NCBI RefSeq assembly: GCF_030272615.1
Contig: NC_081408.1
Span: 399,617,889-399,681,888, forward strand
DNA: 64,000 nucleotides
Reading direction: 5' to 3'
DNA from: Cryptomeria japonica
Lineage: Eukaryota > Streptophyta > Pinopsida > Cupressales > Cupressaceae
Shown here: positions 1 to 11,450 of the stretch, piece by piece
How the letters are laid out: each line of letters opens with the position of its first letter
Numbering within the stretch: position 1 is the stretch's first letter
Translations under genes and position numbers: made by a program
Notes under the pieces: generated by a model
The model's database searches: none
What the model was told of the DNA's origin: nothing
The model's input: the letters and a program-made list of their open reading frames with translations, nothing else

Positions 1-580
1 AGCTTATGCCTTATGTCTTTACAGTTCATTTTCTTATCCTTGATTGAGAGTTAGTTTATTATGTTATTGTCTAGATAACCTTTAATTTTTTGGTCTCATT
101 TGTAAGTCATAGGTTGTGCATTGTGATAAATTGGCTCATTTGGTTGATTGTGAAAGTTTTCTTTCCTTTCAATTTCTTGAAGGTTAAATCCTTTGCATGA
201 AATATTTATGTGTTATGAACCAAAAGTCTATTTGTGCTGATTGGTGTTTTTAGGATTTATCTCTGTCATTTTGGGATATCTTATTGATGCTTCACCTTGG
301 TTTAGCATTTGCAATTTCTTTCTAGTTTCATTTTAAGTTTTCCTATCCCTTTTCTCAGTAAAGATTTAGAGTTATTCAAAGGGAACCAACCCTTCATCTG
401 GAGGTTAATTCTCACTATAGGCAACCCATAGGCCTGAGAATTATTCCATGTGTCACCAAGTTGCTTGAGCTTTCATCTTGTGCACTATGGGTGCAATTTG
501 AGTGACAACACTTTCAACAATGGATGTCCCAAGAATACCCTAATAGTGAAGCTCATCCATTAATTGAAGGCCTTTAGCGC
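1..580 (+). other. X1 untranslated leader upstream of gag
   Basis: This is AT-rich non-coding sequence without a long frame. The stretch at about 480-580 aligns by eye with X2 in reverse orientation at about 40140-40240 (the shared phrase is an ATGGATG followed by GTGAAGCTC and CATTAATTGAAGG-like sequence), which places it just upstream of gag in both copies. No primer-binding site is visible, so that site lies to the left of the window. Confidence 0.6.
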
Positions 581-963
581 ATGATTCAAAGTGATTATAA
601 TGAAATTGATATATTACGTGGCATTGCACATATTGTTGATTCTAATGTCATGGCTATCAAGAGTTGTGTTGAGACCCTAGGTTATTCACAACCTTCAACA
701 CAAGTCAATCCTTCAATTCCTTTGACTACTCTTATGACTAGTATTCCTACTTTTACCTCCAACATCATGGCTACATCAACTAAAAATTTCATTCCTACAA
801 CCATTGGTCATGGGGGTAATCCATCTTCTTCATTTAGTCTTCCATCTTTACCTATGTCTTCCATAATTATTCCTATTATTCCTCAACCAATCAACGTGAC
901 ACAAGGGGGCAATTCCTTTAACAACTTTGTTCCTCCTTTAAGTGTCCCTTTTCCTATGCAATC
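581..963 (+). pseudogene. gag: X1 gag, N-terminal part
   Basis: This open stretch of about 128 codons is the N-terminal portion of the X-family gag. After a short charged opening it becomes rich in Ser, Thr, Pro, Ile and Asn with little predicted structure. The matching X2 sequence is seen on the minus strand at about 40092-40240 and 26100-26449. The frame is cut at 963 by insertion D, and the same kind of low-complexity protein resumes at 5941 (PTYHNVPPP). The first ATG at 581 is used because the X2 copy has an ATG at the equivalent point; an earlier start is possible. The piece has no catalytic motif and its role as gag is inferred from position. Confidence 0.6.
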
Positions 964-2769
964 TGTAATGCCCATACCCTAGTCGGACTTTTAAAACCCG
1001 TTTAACCTTGATTGACTTCCTATGTGGCATTCTCGAATGGTAGATTAACCGATATGCAATGTGTAGTTTAGATAATATAAATAAAACTGAGCATATTTAT
1101 TATTGTGTTTTTGCATCGATTCTCGTGTAAATGCAATTGTTCCTAACCCTTGTGATAAATCTTGAGCTAACATCTTCATTGAATATGTATTTGTATATGC
1201 ATGCTGGTATGAATTCATGGGTGCAGGAGATTGCAGGTACAACACTGCTTAGGGCAAGGTTCATCTCCTTTGGAATTTGCAAGGTTGAGTATGCTCTTTC
1301 ATCTTTTGAATTCGGATTTAGTGGTCATATAACTCTCGTCTTGCCTTAGCCATGGTTAGGTGGGCATCGTGTGTGGATTCGTGGGGCTTGCATTTTATTG
1401 GGATGCATGTCGAGAGACTTGGAGGGCTTCCTCGATTTGCGTGCCTTGCGCGAGGTAAGTGAGGTTTGTTATCCTAAATATTAAATTTAAAATTATGATT
1501 AAACGTACACATTAGAAATATAGAAATTTAATAAGTAGCTTCTTTTATACGATTAATCAGTAATTAAAGAGATTTGCTTTAAATTATTATTGTAGCAAGC
1601 TTAATGTGTTTAACTGGGGTTAGTGTGCTCATTTACGCATTTGTAACTTTTATGCATTTGTAGTTGAGAAATTTGAATAAACAAGACTCTGGCATTAGAC
1701 TAGTCATTTATTTAAAAAATGTCGTCTTATTATGTTATAACGAGTTAATTTAATAGCTAATTTAAAATAACGAATTTATTTAGTTATGCGTTTTAGAAAG
1801 GAAAAATTTTAAAGTCATATGAGAGAAAGAATTAAATTACTCATTTTCGCATTTTGGAAGGAAAAGGGGTAAATTATTATTATTTAAATGAAATTATTTT
1901 CTCTTTACTTGTAAAGTCGACAAAGTATAAAAGTGATTTTTTTTAGAAAATTAAATTGATCAAATGCCTTACCCGGCCAATAGTTTCGAAATAAGAAGTA
2001 GGCTTAAAACTTGTAGTGAGAAATTAAAATTTAAAAGAACGCAATAGGAAATGGAAGCTTTTTTAATTTTAAGGGAAAAATGAATAAGAGGTTTCCATTT
2101 TTCATCTATTTTATTTTAAAAATAAATACCTAATTTCGAAATTGAAATTAGGGCAAAAATTAGGGTTTTCTTTTTAACCTAGTTTGTAAGCATTTTTGGG
2201 GGTTCTTTGGCTTGGGAGTTTTTTTGGAGAAAAATGAGGGATTTGCATGGGAGCAGCAGATTGGGAAGCTTTTCATTCAAGATTCATGCCTGGAATTGCA
2301 TTTTGAGGTAGGATTCGAATTCCACTACCTTATTTATATGTTGAATAAAAAAAAAAAATGGTTTTATCCATGAATGATTTGGGGGTTTAGTTTTCAGTTT
2401 ACTTTCAATCTTGGTTGTTCATGATGGATTTTGTGATTTTAAAGTGGTTGGGAAAGCTTTCTCCCACAATGAAGATTTGGGTATAAAACTGGAAATTCCT
2501 TCTCATGACTGTTATAAAATGGGTCTTGATGGGTATGATGAGGGTTTTGAAATGTTCTTTGTTGTAAGTTTTTCTTTAGACTGTATTTTTTTTTATATTG
2601 GGGTTCTGCTGTTGTGGGTGGGAGTGGTTGAAAACCACGTTTCTTGTTTTAAAACAAAAAAAAAAATCTTGTATGAGTGAATCGAAATATTTACACTTTG
2701 AAACATTTCATGTTTTCTTTCCATTGTTTTTAGAAAAAAAAAAAGGGGAACTGCGTTTTTTTTGTTTTA

Positions 2770-3022
2770 ACGCGCTGGGCGTTGTTTTTTTGTTTGGCTG
2801 TGGGAAGGGGTTTGGAGGGCGGGGAGCGGAGCTCCACCCGCTCCTCCCCCCCCTTTTTCCCCACTCGCTACCCCGCGTTCCCCTCCCCGTTCGCCTTCCG
2901 CCGTTTTCCCCGCTCACATGCAAATGCAGCCCGTGGCCGTGGCACTGCGGTGACTGCAGGAGCCGCGGTAGCCGCAGGGCGCCGCGGACCTGCGGCCACC
3001 GTAGTGGCGCCGCCACGCAAAA
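2770..3022. other. GC-rich, CpG-dense island inside D
   Basis: In an otherwise strongly AT-rich LTR this stretch of about 250 bp is rich in G and C with many CpG and CCGC/GCGG words, including GCCGCGGTAGCCGCAGG. Short frames that cross it on both strands look like composition artefacts. It could be part of the LTR promoter or leader. That role is inference. Confidence 0.6.
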
Positions 3023-3239
3023 AAAAAATCCCCTGCGTTAGGGCTCGCTCGGGGCTCGAACGCTATGTCTCTTACTTAACTTTTAAAATGTTTTTTTATA
3101 TAATTGCATTTTCATTCGGTATTTTATGCATGGATTCATGGTACTTATTAAAAAGGGATGCTTATTTAAATAGTTTTATTTCAAGTGATATTTGTTATAA
3201 AAAAAAAAAAAGGTTGGGAGTTATAATTTTAGTAAATAA

Positions 3240-3243
<4 letters not shown>

Positions 3244-3328
<85 letters not shown>
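3244..3328. repeat. (TA)n microsatellite
   Basis: This is an uninterrupted alternating TA run of about 85 bp within solo LTR D. Confidence 0.97.
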
Positions 3329-3331
<3 letters not shown>

Positions 3332-3498
3332 AGTGGGGGTTAAACATGAAGTAGTGTATAATATGTAAAAGCAAAGAAGAGTCTGAATGATAAGGGAATT
3401 TAGAATTAATATAATGAAATTAAACTTAGCCCTTTTATATTATTTAATCCTAAATTCAGTTCTTTTATGTCTGTTTTATTAACTCATCCCAGAATGCT

Positions 3499-3512
<14 letters not shown>

Positions 3513-3588
<76 letters not shown>
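3513..3588. repeat. (TA)n microsatellite
   Basis: This second uninterrupted TA run, of about 76 bp, lies about 185 bp downstream of the first and directly follows a poly(A) stretch. Confidence 0.97.
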
Positions 3589-3591
<3 letters not shown>

Positions 3592-5940
3592 GATTTTAGA
3601 GGTTAAACATATAGAAAATCTATACCTATGAACAAGTTATTAATCCCATACTGATTACATCATACTCGGGTTAGTACTCACTATTAACATGGAATAAATG
3701 GTATGGTGGATTAATATGAGTTAGAACAAAAGCTAATTTAGCAAGCCTACCGATGGATCGACATTAATAGTTAGAGCACTATGGTAAACGAATACCTCTA
3801 CCGGATAATGCCTATGCTGAATTTAATCTTCTATTGTTGAATTTGGTTATGTAATGGTAAGTCTTGACATGATAGTGTTGGTTGCAAGTTGGTCAAGCCC
3901 CTAATTAGGAAACCGTCAAACAAGAGTATCCAGGAATTGTTGTTTCTTTTTGTTTGTTATGACTCATTTTGACCCGCTTCTAAAAGGGATCTTTATGTAA
4001 TTAACGTCCGAGGTGTCTGTTGTATATTGAATTTGATTCGCCTAAGTGGCAAGATGTAAAAGACTCATAAATCATGTTTTTTTTCTAACAACATAATTCC
4101 AAAGGGGTCTTGCAGTTGAGCAGACCCGGAGATGTAGCCCATCCGGGGTGAACTCCGAGATCATATCTGTGTTATGCGATGTTTATAGCGTACTTTGTTT
4201 TATGTTTTAAATTATCTTGAATGGTTGTATTCTTGCATAGTGTAAAGTGTAAATTAAATGAATTCAAATTTAAATGTATAACATTTTTCAGATGGATAAT
4301 CATAGTTATTCAAGTTCATATAATGTTGTGAATTATGAATATGGCATGGTATTTAAATATTGAAATTAAAGTGTGGAAAAAAGTAAATTGGTAATGTTAA
4401 ATTAAAATGTAATAGTGGAAGAAATTTAATTAGAATTACTTTATTGGATTAACTTGATTTAAGTATATAAAGAGAATGAATGTAAAAAAAAAAAGAAACA
4501 AAGTTAAAATTTATGTCACAATTCCTAGATTGGAAACTAAAGAATGAACATCATATAAATATCTATCTTTTTACCTTCATGAATGAATCATGCCATGTCA
4601 GTTATGTTTTGTTACATAGGATGAATTTGTTAAGTCATTTCACGTTTACTCTTAACAATAATCTTCACAAGAATAATTGATAATCGTGTGGACTCAACTG
4701 GGTATCCATGTTGTATAATTGGATGAATATACTTAATAATTCATGTAGTAATTATAACCAATAATCTTCACCAGATTTATTTTATAATTGGGTGAGCTCA
4801 ATTAGATATCCATATTTTAATCCTTATGAATGGAATCCCTCATGATTGCTAAAATTGATCCGAAGTGGGAAAGTAATTGATTGGAGGGTGATACATTAAA
4901 CCTAGTAAAAGAATCTTCCTCACACTATCTTTCATTTAACAAAAAGAAGATATACAATAAGATAATTGTATTTTAATTCTAAGAGAAGAACGTCATTATG
5001 ATCTTACTTCTCTAACCTGGAAATGATGTGTGTCATCTAGTTAACGATACTTTGAAAGGGAGGATGCTCTCGTGTGTTCTCATGCATATCCACCTTATTG
5101 AAATTAGTCCATTTAATTGCATTATTAAAACTTCAGATGAATTCCATGCCTACGCACATTTTATCTTTCATTTAAGGACTGCATCTCAATAGTTGGTTAT
5201 GTATGAACCCAAACGAAGGGACTTCACTAAATTAATTGTGGTTAATCCTTAAGAAATAAATTTCTCTCATTAACCATGCTTTTAATATAAAAAAAGAGAT
5301 AACAAATGTGGGTGAATATTTTAAATCAAATGATGAAACCCTCACTTTACTAATCGTAGTTTAATCCTAAACGATCGTATCTCATTAAGCACATTTATAG
5401 CATTAAAGGATGATGTCAAGTGTGGATGGTTATTTTAAAACTCTAATGAATGAACTTTGTTGTGTTTAAAACGCTTGAACCTATTGGAGACCTCCTAATG
5501 AAACTATGAATTAAAGTGCATTGAGTAATTAACCTCCTGATGGCCTCCTCACCAACCAAAGTAATTGAACGTTCCCTAAGGTCATAAGTTGTCAAAACAT
5601 TGAACACATTTATAATCAAGATCTATGCGTTATCTCGTAATTAAGATATCTAGTTTAATGGATCTAATGACGCAAGTTGAGTTAGGTGTAAGGTTATGTA
5701 ATCGCGTTAGGAAACTCCTTAGGATTGGTTGAGCCTTCCGCTGTGATATCTAAGTTGTCAGATAATCTCCATTGTATTTTAATGGCGTGCCTAATTATGA
5801 ATTGAGTTAACTTCAATTTATCTTAATATTGTAACCCTTTTATTAACGCACTTAATTATATTTAAAAAAAAAATTTACACTCTATTTGAGTGTTTTAAAT
5901 TTAAACCCATAGGGGTTTCCTGGCGGGGCACTACACAATC

Positions 5941-7059
5941 ATCACCTATGCCTACTTATCATAATGTCCCACCACCTTATTCTTAGTCCATGCCTTCTTT
6001 TAATAACATCACACCACCTTCTCAATCAACAATCTTGCTCAAACCGTGTCTTCCTTACAACAACAAATTGCTTCTATGAGTCAATCCAAGTTTAGTGTGC
6101 CCACCTTTGATGTTGCGAGCCCACTTTCTCTTGATATTGTTAAAGTCATGCCACTTAAACATATTGAGGTCCCTCAATTAGAACTCTATAATGGAAAAGG
6201 TAATCCTCTTATGCATGTCAAAACATTTCAAACCTTGTGTACCGATTTTGCTTATGATCAATGATTGCTTGAAAAATTGTTTACAAGAACACTAAGAGAT
6301 AAGGATTTACAATGGTATTGTTCTTTGCCTTCTTATTCTATCACTTCCTTTCAACAACTAGCAAATGCTTTCATCCAACAATTTCAAAACAACATTGGAC
6401 CTAAAATCACTTTGACTGATTTAATGCATTGTAAACAAGGTGTTAAAAAAAAAGTGATTGATTTCATTGGTAGATATAAGCATTTTTGTGCTCAAATTTA
6501 TTTTCATGTACCTAATAATGATATTCAAATAATTTTCATTTCTAATTTGCAAAAAGATATAAGGGAAAAGCTTCTTTTGTCTGAGTTTACTTCCTTTCTA
6601 CAGTTGTGCGCAACATTCCACAATTATCAACTGGTCGTGAGTCAAATGGAGAAATCTACTCCTATGGCTCCGAGTGATAAGGGGGAGAGTGTTCAACAAC
6701 CATTTGCGAAGTTCAAACCAATAAAAAATTTCATCAAGTTCAATGATACAATCAACAACAACAATGTGAATGCTACAACAGGTGTGCCTTCTATTTCTAA
6801 ATTTTTCCAAAGAGAAAGACAATTTACTTCTTTGAATGAATATTTACATAGTATTATGTCTCATTTGTTGCAAATAAATATTATCAAACTTCCTCCTATA
6901 AAACCAATTGATCCTTCTAAACTTACATCCCCTTATTTTGATAACATTTCATTTTGTCAATTTCATCGTCAGCCTGGTCATGATACTGAGAAATGTTTCG
7001 CATTAAAAAATAAGATTCACTATTTAATTGATAAAAATACTATATTTGTGGTAGTGTGA
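5941..7059 (+). pseudogene. gag: X1 gag, core and zinc-knuckle-like C-terminus
   Basis: This is the main gag body of X1. It has the plant retrotransposon gag signature: LELYNGKGNP, then LFTRTLRDKDLQWY, then ITSFQQLANAFIQQF and a GVKKKVIDFIGRYK block. These are typical of Ty3/gypsy gag and serve particle assembly and RNA packaging. The C-terminal end holds a Cys/His cluster (CQFHRQPGHDTEKC). An in-frame TGA at 6262-6264 interrupts it between YDQ and LLEKLF, and the frame ends at 7057-7059. X2 has the same protein on the minus strand (25127-26440) without the TGA at that point, which shows the stop is a lesion. Confidence 0.85.
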
Positions 7060-8689
7060 ATGATAAAGGGAATAAATAAGTCACTCCTCCTAATCAAAAT
7101 CTTAAGATTTTCATTGATCCCTTGCCTTCTCATACCTCTAACATTATTGAGATTGTGCCTAATTTTTTCTCTTCTGAGGAATTCACCTCTATGGCTCCGA
7201 ACTTGGTAAATATGGTAGAAATACAAGATATGCCTAAGGATCCTTGTATGACATTTGACCCTAGTGAGACCATTAGAGAACCTGATGGCCCTTTGTACAT
7301 AGTTGCAAAGGTTAAGGATATCCCTTGCCATGGTGCCCTTATTGATCCTTCATGGTTAATATCATCACTAAGGAGTATCTTTTCACTTTACGATTGCATA
7401 AACCAATATTTGATGCTTCTAATGTGGTTGTGAAGTTATTTGATGGATTCTCTTGTCCTACAATTGGCTCTATCACCCTTCCTGTTGAATTTAAAACTAA
7501 ATCCATGGATGTTGAATTTGTTATCATACCCTCTTCTGAGCAATTCTGTGTGAAGTTGGTCTATCCTTGGCTATCTTCCATGAAGGCTATTGCTTCTCCA
7601 ATCCACAAGTGTCTGAAATTCCCTCACAATAGAGAAATCATAACCATCAACCATAGCTTATTTCGTCCATCCAAAAGAAGCCCCGGTGTTCCTATTGATT
7701 TCTTTTGGCCTCAACAATTTCAATCTCTTCCATCAAGGGTAGATGCTATTTTTCAATCTTATCAAAAATGGAAGAAAGATATGATCTTATCCTTAAGTCA
7801 ACCTATATCCCCAACGCTTGACATTCCTATTATTCTTCAAGATGAGGTTCTTCCCCTCACAGATAGAAATAATCTCCCTCCTAAGGAAGATCATCAACCT
7901 ATTCCTATGGATGTGACTATATCTTCTCCTAAGAAGAACAACAATATTCCTCCTAAGGTTAAACCTATACCTCCTCCTCATGATGGACCTGGTCTCCTTC
8001 CTACACCTTATATTCCTCCTTTGTATAGCGCAGTTCCACCTCCTTCCTCTTATCAAGAGAAAAGGCTTACTTCTCATCTTGTTCAACCTAAAAGACCTCA
8101 ACCTAAACCTTCAACTATCAAGGAGAGAAATATTCCTAATTTTGCAAGTGTTCCTCCTCCTTCTCTGCCTTCCACTGAGACTCGACGAAATTGTTGTGTG
8201 AGAGAACGCCGATGAAGATGCCATGTTCGAGCTCGTGCAACTATCCCTCAAAATACTCAATCTCTTCAGACTCCAACAATTGACATGATTCCCTTTTCTC
8301 CTAAGTAAGATGTTCAACCTACATCTCCAAATTATAAGTTGCACAAAACATCTGATGGTTTTACTCCTATTTGTGTTCTTGCTCCTCTTTCTCTAAAATT
8401 TGGTGAAGAAATGGGTGAAAATGTTATTCATGATGGCAATACAAATCCTAATGCTTCTGATAGTGAGTATGAATATGTTGATGTGGACAAGCATTTACAA
8501 ACTGAATTTTCACAAACCTGAATCCTAGTTCCTAGAATCGAACAAAGTGACTTACAACATGAGTATAGTCCTTGTTTGGATCTTGTGATAGCTCCATCTA
8601 CTGTGCTCGATGTCACTCCTCTGGCGTGTTGCTCGCCTTACCAAAATAGTGATCAGCAATATTGGGAGGCAGATGTCGTGCTAGATTAG
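7060..8689 (+). pseudogene. X1 degenerate protease-like region and proline-rich/acidic tail
   Basis: This is downstream of gag. The first part (7122-7640) resembles the aspartic protease region of Tat-type elements (DGFSCPTIGSITLPVE, then a hydrophobic strand and a CLKFPHN block). Where an active enzyme has Asp-Ser/Thr-Gly, this copy reads LIDPS, and a small deletion after it changes frame at about 7345. The second part is very proline-rich (PPPHDGPGLLPTPYIPP) and ends in an acidic stretch (SDSEYEYVDVD). In the frame starting at 7352, stops at 8213, 8306 and 8519 precede the last stop at 8687-8689. X2 carries the same order of blocks. Proteolytic activity is unlikely. The function of the tail is unknown. 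Confidence 0.7.
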
Positions 8690-9251
8690 CAATATTAGCA
8701 CTGTAGATCTTCTTTCTCTCTCAACTTTCTTGCTCTTTTGTGACTATTCTTCTATGTGTATCCATGTTCTTCTATTATCCCCTAAATGTCTACTTGGGGA
8801 TGATGCAAAGCATTGACATCTTTTCTTGGTCTCTTTTCATGTTGACTCAAAAGACATCCTCTCTTCCTTTTCTTCTAAGGTAGTGTCCTTCTTAGGGGAA
8901 TGACGATTATTATATGCACATATACATACATGATATACATGAATTATCATACAATATACTGACCCTGAGGAAATCAAAACTACCTCATACCTCATGTTTT
9001 GTGTTCATTATCCTTGGGTTTATTCCTTGATTGGGAGCTAAATCCTTGCGATAATGTGCTTCCTCTCTTCTCTCTCTCTTGATTGTATCCTACCTTAAAG
9101 AAATCGCCCCCGATAAGGTGTGCACGATCACTTTAACGTGGGGGCATATGCTCCACTCATATTTTCCTTCTTGATACTTAGAATTACTTAGTGAACTTTA
9201 TTTTGCTTTGTAATCTTTGTTATCCTTGCTTTCATGACTCATAGTGAGGGG
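8690..9251 (+). other. X1 3' non-coding region, first part
   Basis: This is AT- and pyrimidine-rich sequence between the last X1 codons and the E insertion. It holds no frame, tRNA or recognisable motif. It continues after E at 19921-20121. The last five bases (9247-9251, AGGGG) are the left target-site duplication of E. Confidence 0.6.
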
Positions 9252-9324
9252 TGTTGAACACTATATTTGAAATATAAAAAAAATATATATTTCCATAAGC
9301 GTGAAAGACTAAAAGATTTTCGGC

Positions 9325-9990
9325 CAAGAAATTGTATCGAGCATTTCAAAAGGAGTTTCATCGAAAGAGTGCTTTCATCGAAATAGAGCATGACGTGTAA
9401 AGCACTATGCAAAAGGTCTTCGGTGGAATATCACTTTCGGTAAATCAAGGAAACTGCTCATCGAAAGAGTGCTTTCATCGAAATAGAGCATGACGTGTAA
9501 AGCACTATGCAAAAGGTCTTCGGTGGAATATCACTTTCGGTAAATCAAGGAAACTGCTCATCGATACTCCAAGTTTCATCGAAAAGTGAAAACAAAAAGC
9601 AATAGGCAAAAAGTGATTTCGAAGAAATATAACTACCGAAGAAACTCATAAAGCATTCATCGAAATGCAAATCTCATCGATAACATAATGTCGAACAAGA
9701 ACAGAGGTGTTTTATCGATAAAAGAGGATATCGAAGGAAAAGGACTTTCGATGAACTTGCATGAACTTTCACCGAAGAACAGAACTCATCGAAATACGAT
9801 TTCGATGAAACTTGCAAATGACTTATCGAAAGAAAGTTTGTCGATGAAAAGACGATTTCAGTGAGTCTTGAAAATGGCTTCTCGACATGGGCTACTCACC
9901 GAAAAGGTAATATCAAGGAGAATGGGCTTTCGATGAAAGATTAAAACACTCGGTCGAAGACAAGGGTTTCATCGAAAACTTGAATTATGA
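9325..9990 (+). promoter_or_regulatory. Array of TCATCGA/TCGATGA motifs in the LTR
   Basis: About 23 TCGA cores occur in 660 bp, many extended to TTTCATCGAAA or TTTCGATGAAA, mixed with a related TTTCGGTGA/TCACCGAAA form. Random sequence would give two or three TCGA. Spacing is irregular, so this is not a simple satellite. The array is repeated in the 3' LTR (about 18010-18570) and in solo LTR F (about 51745-52310, reverse orientation). A cluster of transcription-factor sites or another cis signal is inferred. Confidence 0.6.
9361..9560 (+). repeat. 100-bp tandem duplication in the E 5' LTR
   Basis: Two direct copies, 9361-9460 and 9461-9560, are identical by eye. The 3' LTR has one copy at the equivalent place, which explains the LTR length difference. 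Confidence 0.93.
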
Positions 9991-10194
9991 TCATTTTGAT
10001 CGAACTGTACTTCCCGCGAAAGAGTTAAAGACCCAAGTGAAGAATGTCACATCTGCAATTAAGTTTAAACACTTGAGTAGCCATTGTAGACGCAGAACAT
10101 TAACTGTGCACAAGTTGCCCATACGATTACAGCTGAACTGATCGAATTTTCATAGGAGCCAGATTAATGCCAAAAGATTGAAAATTGCGAGGAC

Positions 10195-10416
10195 TTGCGG
10201 AATGAGCTTATTAGCGTCAAAGATTGGGCTTTGTCAGAAATGGATCGAAGTAAAGACATGGCCCCTACCGTCAACCAGATGATATTCAAATATCTGTCGC
10301 AAGGAGAAGAATTGAAGAAACAGAGTGCTAAAATCAAAACCTTTAAAGATGATGATTATATTCATCATTTAGGAATTCTTAATCCCTTTTTGCTTAAGTT
10401 TGTTAGAAATGTTTAA
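10195..10416 (+). pseudogene. Remnant of the U3-encoded protein frame (C-terminal ~70 codons)
   Basis: The encoded peptide contains LISVKDWALSEMDRSKDMAP and FKDDDYIHHLGIL and is nearly identical to the C-terminus of the long frame in solo LTR F (minus strand, end at 48305). The deletion junction lies at about 10185-10200, where GAGGACTTG joins sequence that in F is 3 kb apart. The remnant is also present in the 3' LTR at 18776-18997. The ATG-like start is incidental. It is probably not expressed as a functional protein. Confidence 0.8.
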
Positions 10417-10470
10417 ACTAATGATTAGCATTTCGAAAAGATGTGTCTTTTCATTGATAGCTTTCGTTCC

Positions 10471-10484
10471 CATATATATATGAG
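10471..10484 (+). promoter_or_regulatory. Putative LTR TATA box
   Basis: CATATATATATGAG lies just downstream of the protein-frame remnant. It is conserved in the 3' LTR at about 19052 and in F at 48249-48264, where it forms a palindrome. This suggests the U3/R border lies shortly after it. Confidence 0.5.
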
Positions 10485-11337
10485 AATGGTTTTTGTAATA
10501 TGGGGGAAGAAAAAGATACACAATAAGAAGCGGGCGATGTATGATAGCCTGTAAGTTTTACAAACTTCGATGGAATACATGCTATGAACTGTTGTTTTTC
10601 TTTGCGTATGTGTTGTGGATTATTTCACTTTGTTTTGGCAATCGTCTGTGATATTATCTAAAGTGATAAGGTTATTCATATTCTTGAAATCAAATTTGTG
10701 CTTCATGTTATAAGGTTGAAACAAAAGTTTTGCTTGCGAATTGTAATTGTTCCTCGCAGTACTTCATTGATTGGTCCCTTAAAGGTAGGGTTAAATTCAT
10801 TCAATCAACATATGATATAAGCATTCAAATTGATCTCAAAAGAAATAATAACCGACAGGTCTATAAAAGGGTGGATTAAAAAACTGTCTCACAGGCTCGC
10901 ATGATAAGTCCTGAAGAAAGTATAATGACTCTGTAGCCCAAACAGCAAGGAAGGCACTGGTTAAATTCAGATTACACTTATCACCATATTCATCATATGT
11001 TATTTTAAAGCAATAGAAGTAATTAGGAAACATAGATCGAATAGCTTCTACAACAACAATCTTGAACTCATCTGCTATATCTCCATTCTAGGAACCTATG
11101 CCATTCTGCAACTAGGAGATATCAGATTAAGAAACTAAATCTGCTATAAAAAGCATTAGTTGAAGGAACAACTAGTGAGTAGGTATACCCGCCTAGGTCC
11201 TGCAGAGCCTAAAGTGAGAGAGTTAGTAACCAAATAGGTTCACTCTATAAGTTGGCCAAGTCAATTGGAGGGTTTGATCATAGGAGTTGGCATTTCCTTA
11301 GAATCTATCCAATCTGTTGATTTGAGACCCAACAGAT

Positions 11338-11356
11338 TGGCGACTCTGCTAGGGAC
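11338..11356 (+). other. E primer-binding site
   Basis: TGGCGACTCTGCTAGGGAC begins three bases after the 5' LTR. Its complement would be a tRNA 3' end with CCA. I attribute it to tRNA-Arg, as recalled for Ogre/Tat elements. A second partial copy (TGGCGACTCTG) lies at 11426-11436, just before gag. Confidence 0.8.
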
Positions 11357-11450
11357 AATCATTAAGACTCTGTTGCGGGATAGAACTCAGAAGAAAGAAA
11401 TAATTTATGTCCTCTAGGAAAGAGGTGGCGACTCTGAATTAAAAATATTA

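Larger units (their letters stand above)
964..5935 (+). mobile_element. D: ~5-kb solo LTR (TSD CAATC)
   Basis: This 4972-bp insertion begins TGTAATGCCC and ends GGGGCACTACA, giving near-complementary termini with the canonical TG...CA. It is flanked by the 5-bp duplication CAATC at 959-963 and 5936-5940, and X1 gag coding resumes immediately after it. I see no second copy of its terminus inside, no pol or gag motif, no primer-binding site and no long frame, so a solo LTR from a retrotransposon with very long LTRs fits best. A large non-coding LTR derivative is the alternative. It contains a GC-rich island and two long TA microsatellites. Strand is arbitrary. Confidence 0.8.
9252..11334 (+). 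repeat. E 5' LTR
   Basis: This 2083-bp LTR starts TGTTGAACAC and ends GACCCAACA. It is 100 bp longer than the 3' LTR because of a tandem duplication. From left to right it holds a dense array of TCATCGA/TCGATGA motifs, the junction of a ~3-kb internal deletion, a remnant of a protein frame, a TATA-like palindrome and U5. The G of the terminal TG is changed to A in the 3' LTR (TATTGAAC), but the F copy confirms TG. Confidence 0.93.

Noticed and set aside
2598-3354. Three overlapping frames of 100-190 codons across the GC island and TA repeat
   Set aside because: They are on both strands and consist of low-complexity Pro/Arg/Gly and Tyr-Ile runs, so they are composition artefacts.
10836-11033. 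A 65-codon minus-strand frame in the E LTR, identical at 19417-19614
   Set aside because: It is identical only because the LTRs are duplicated, and it has no recognisable motif.
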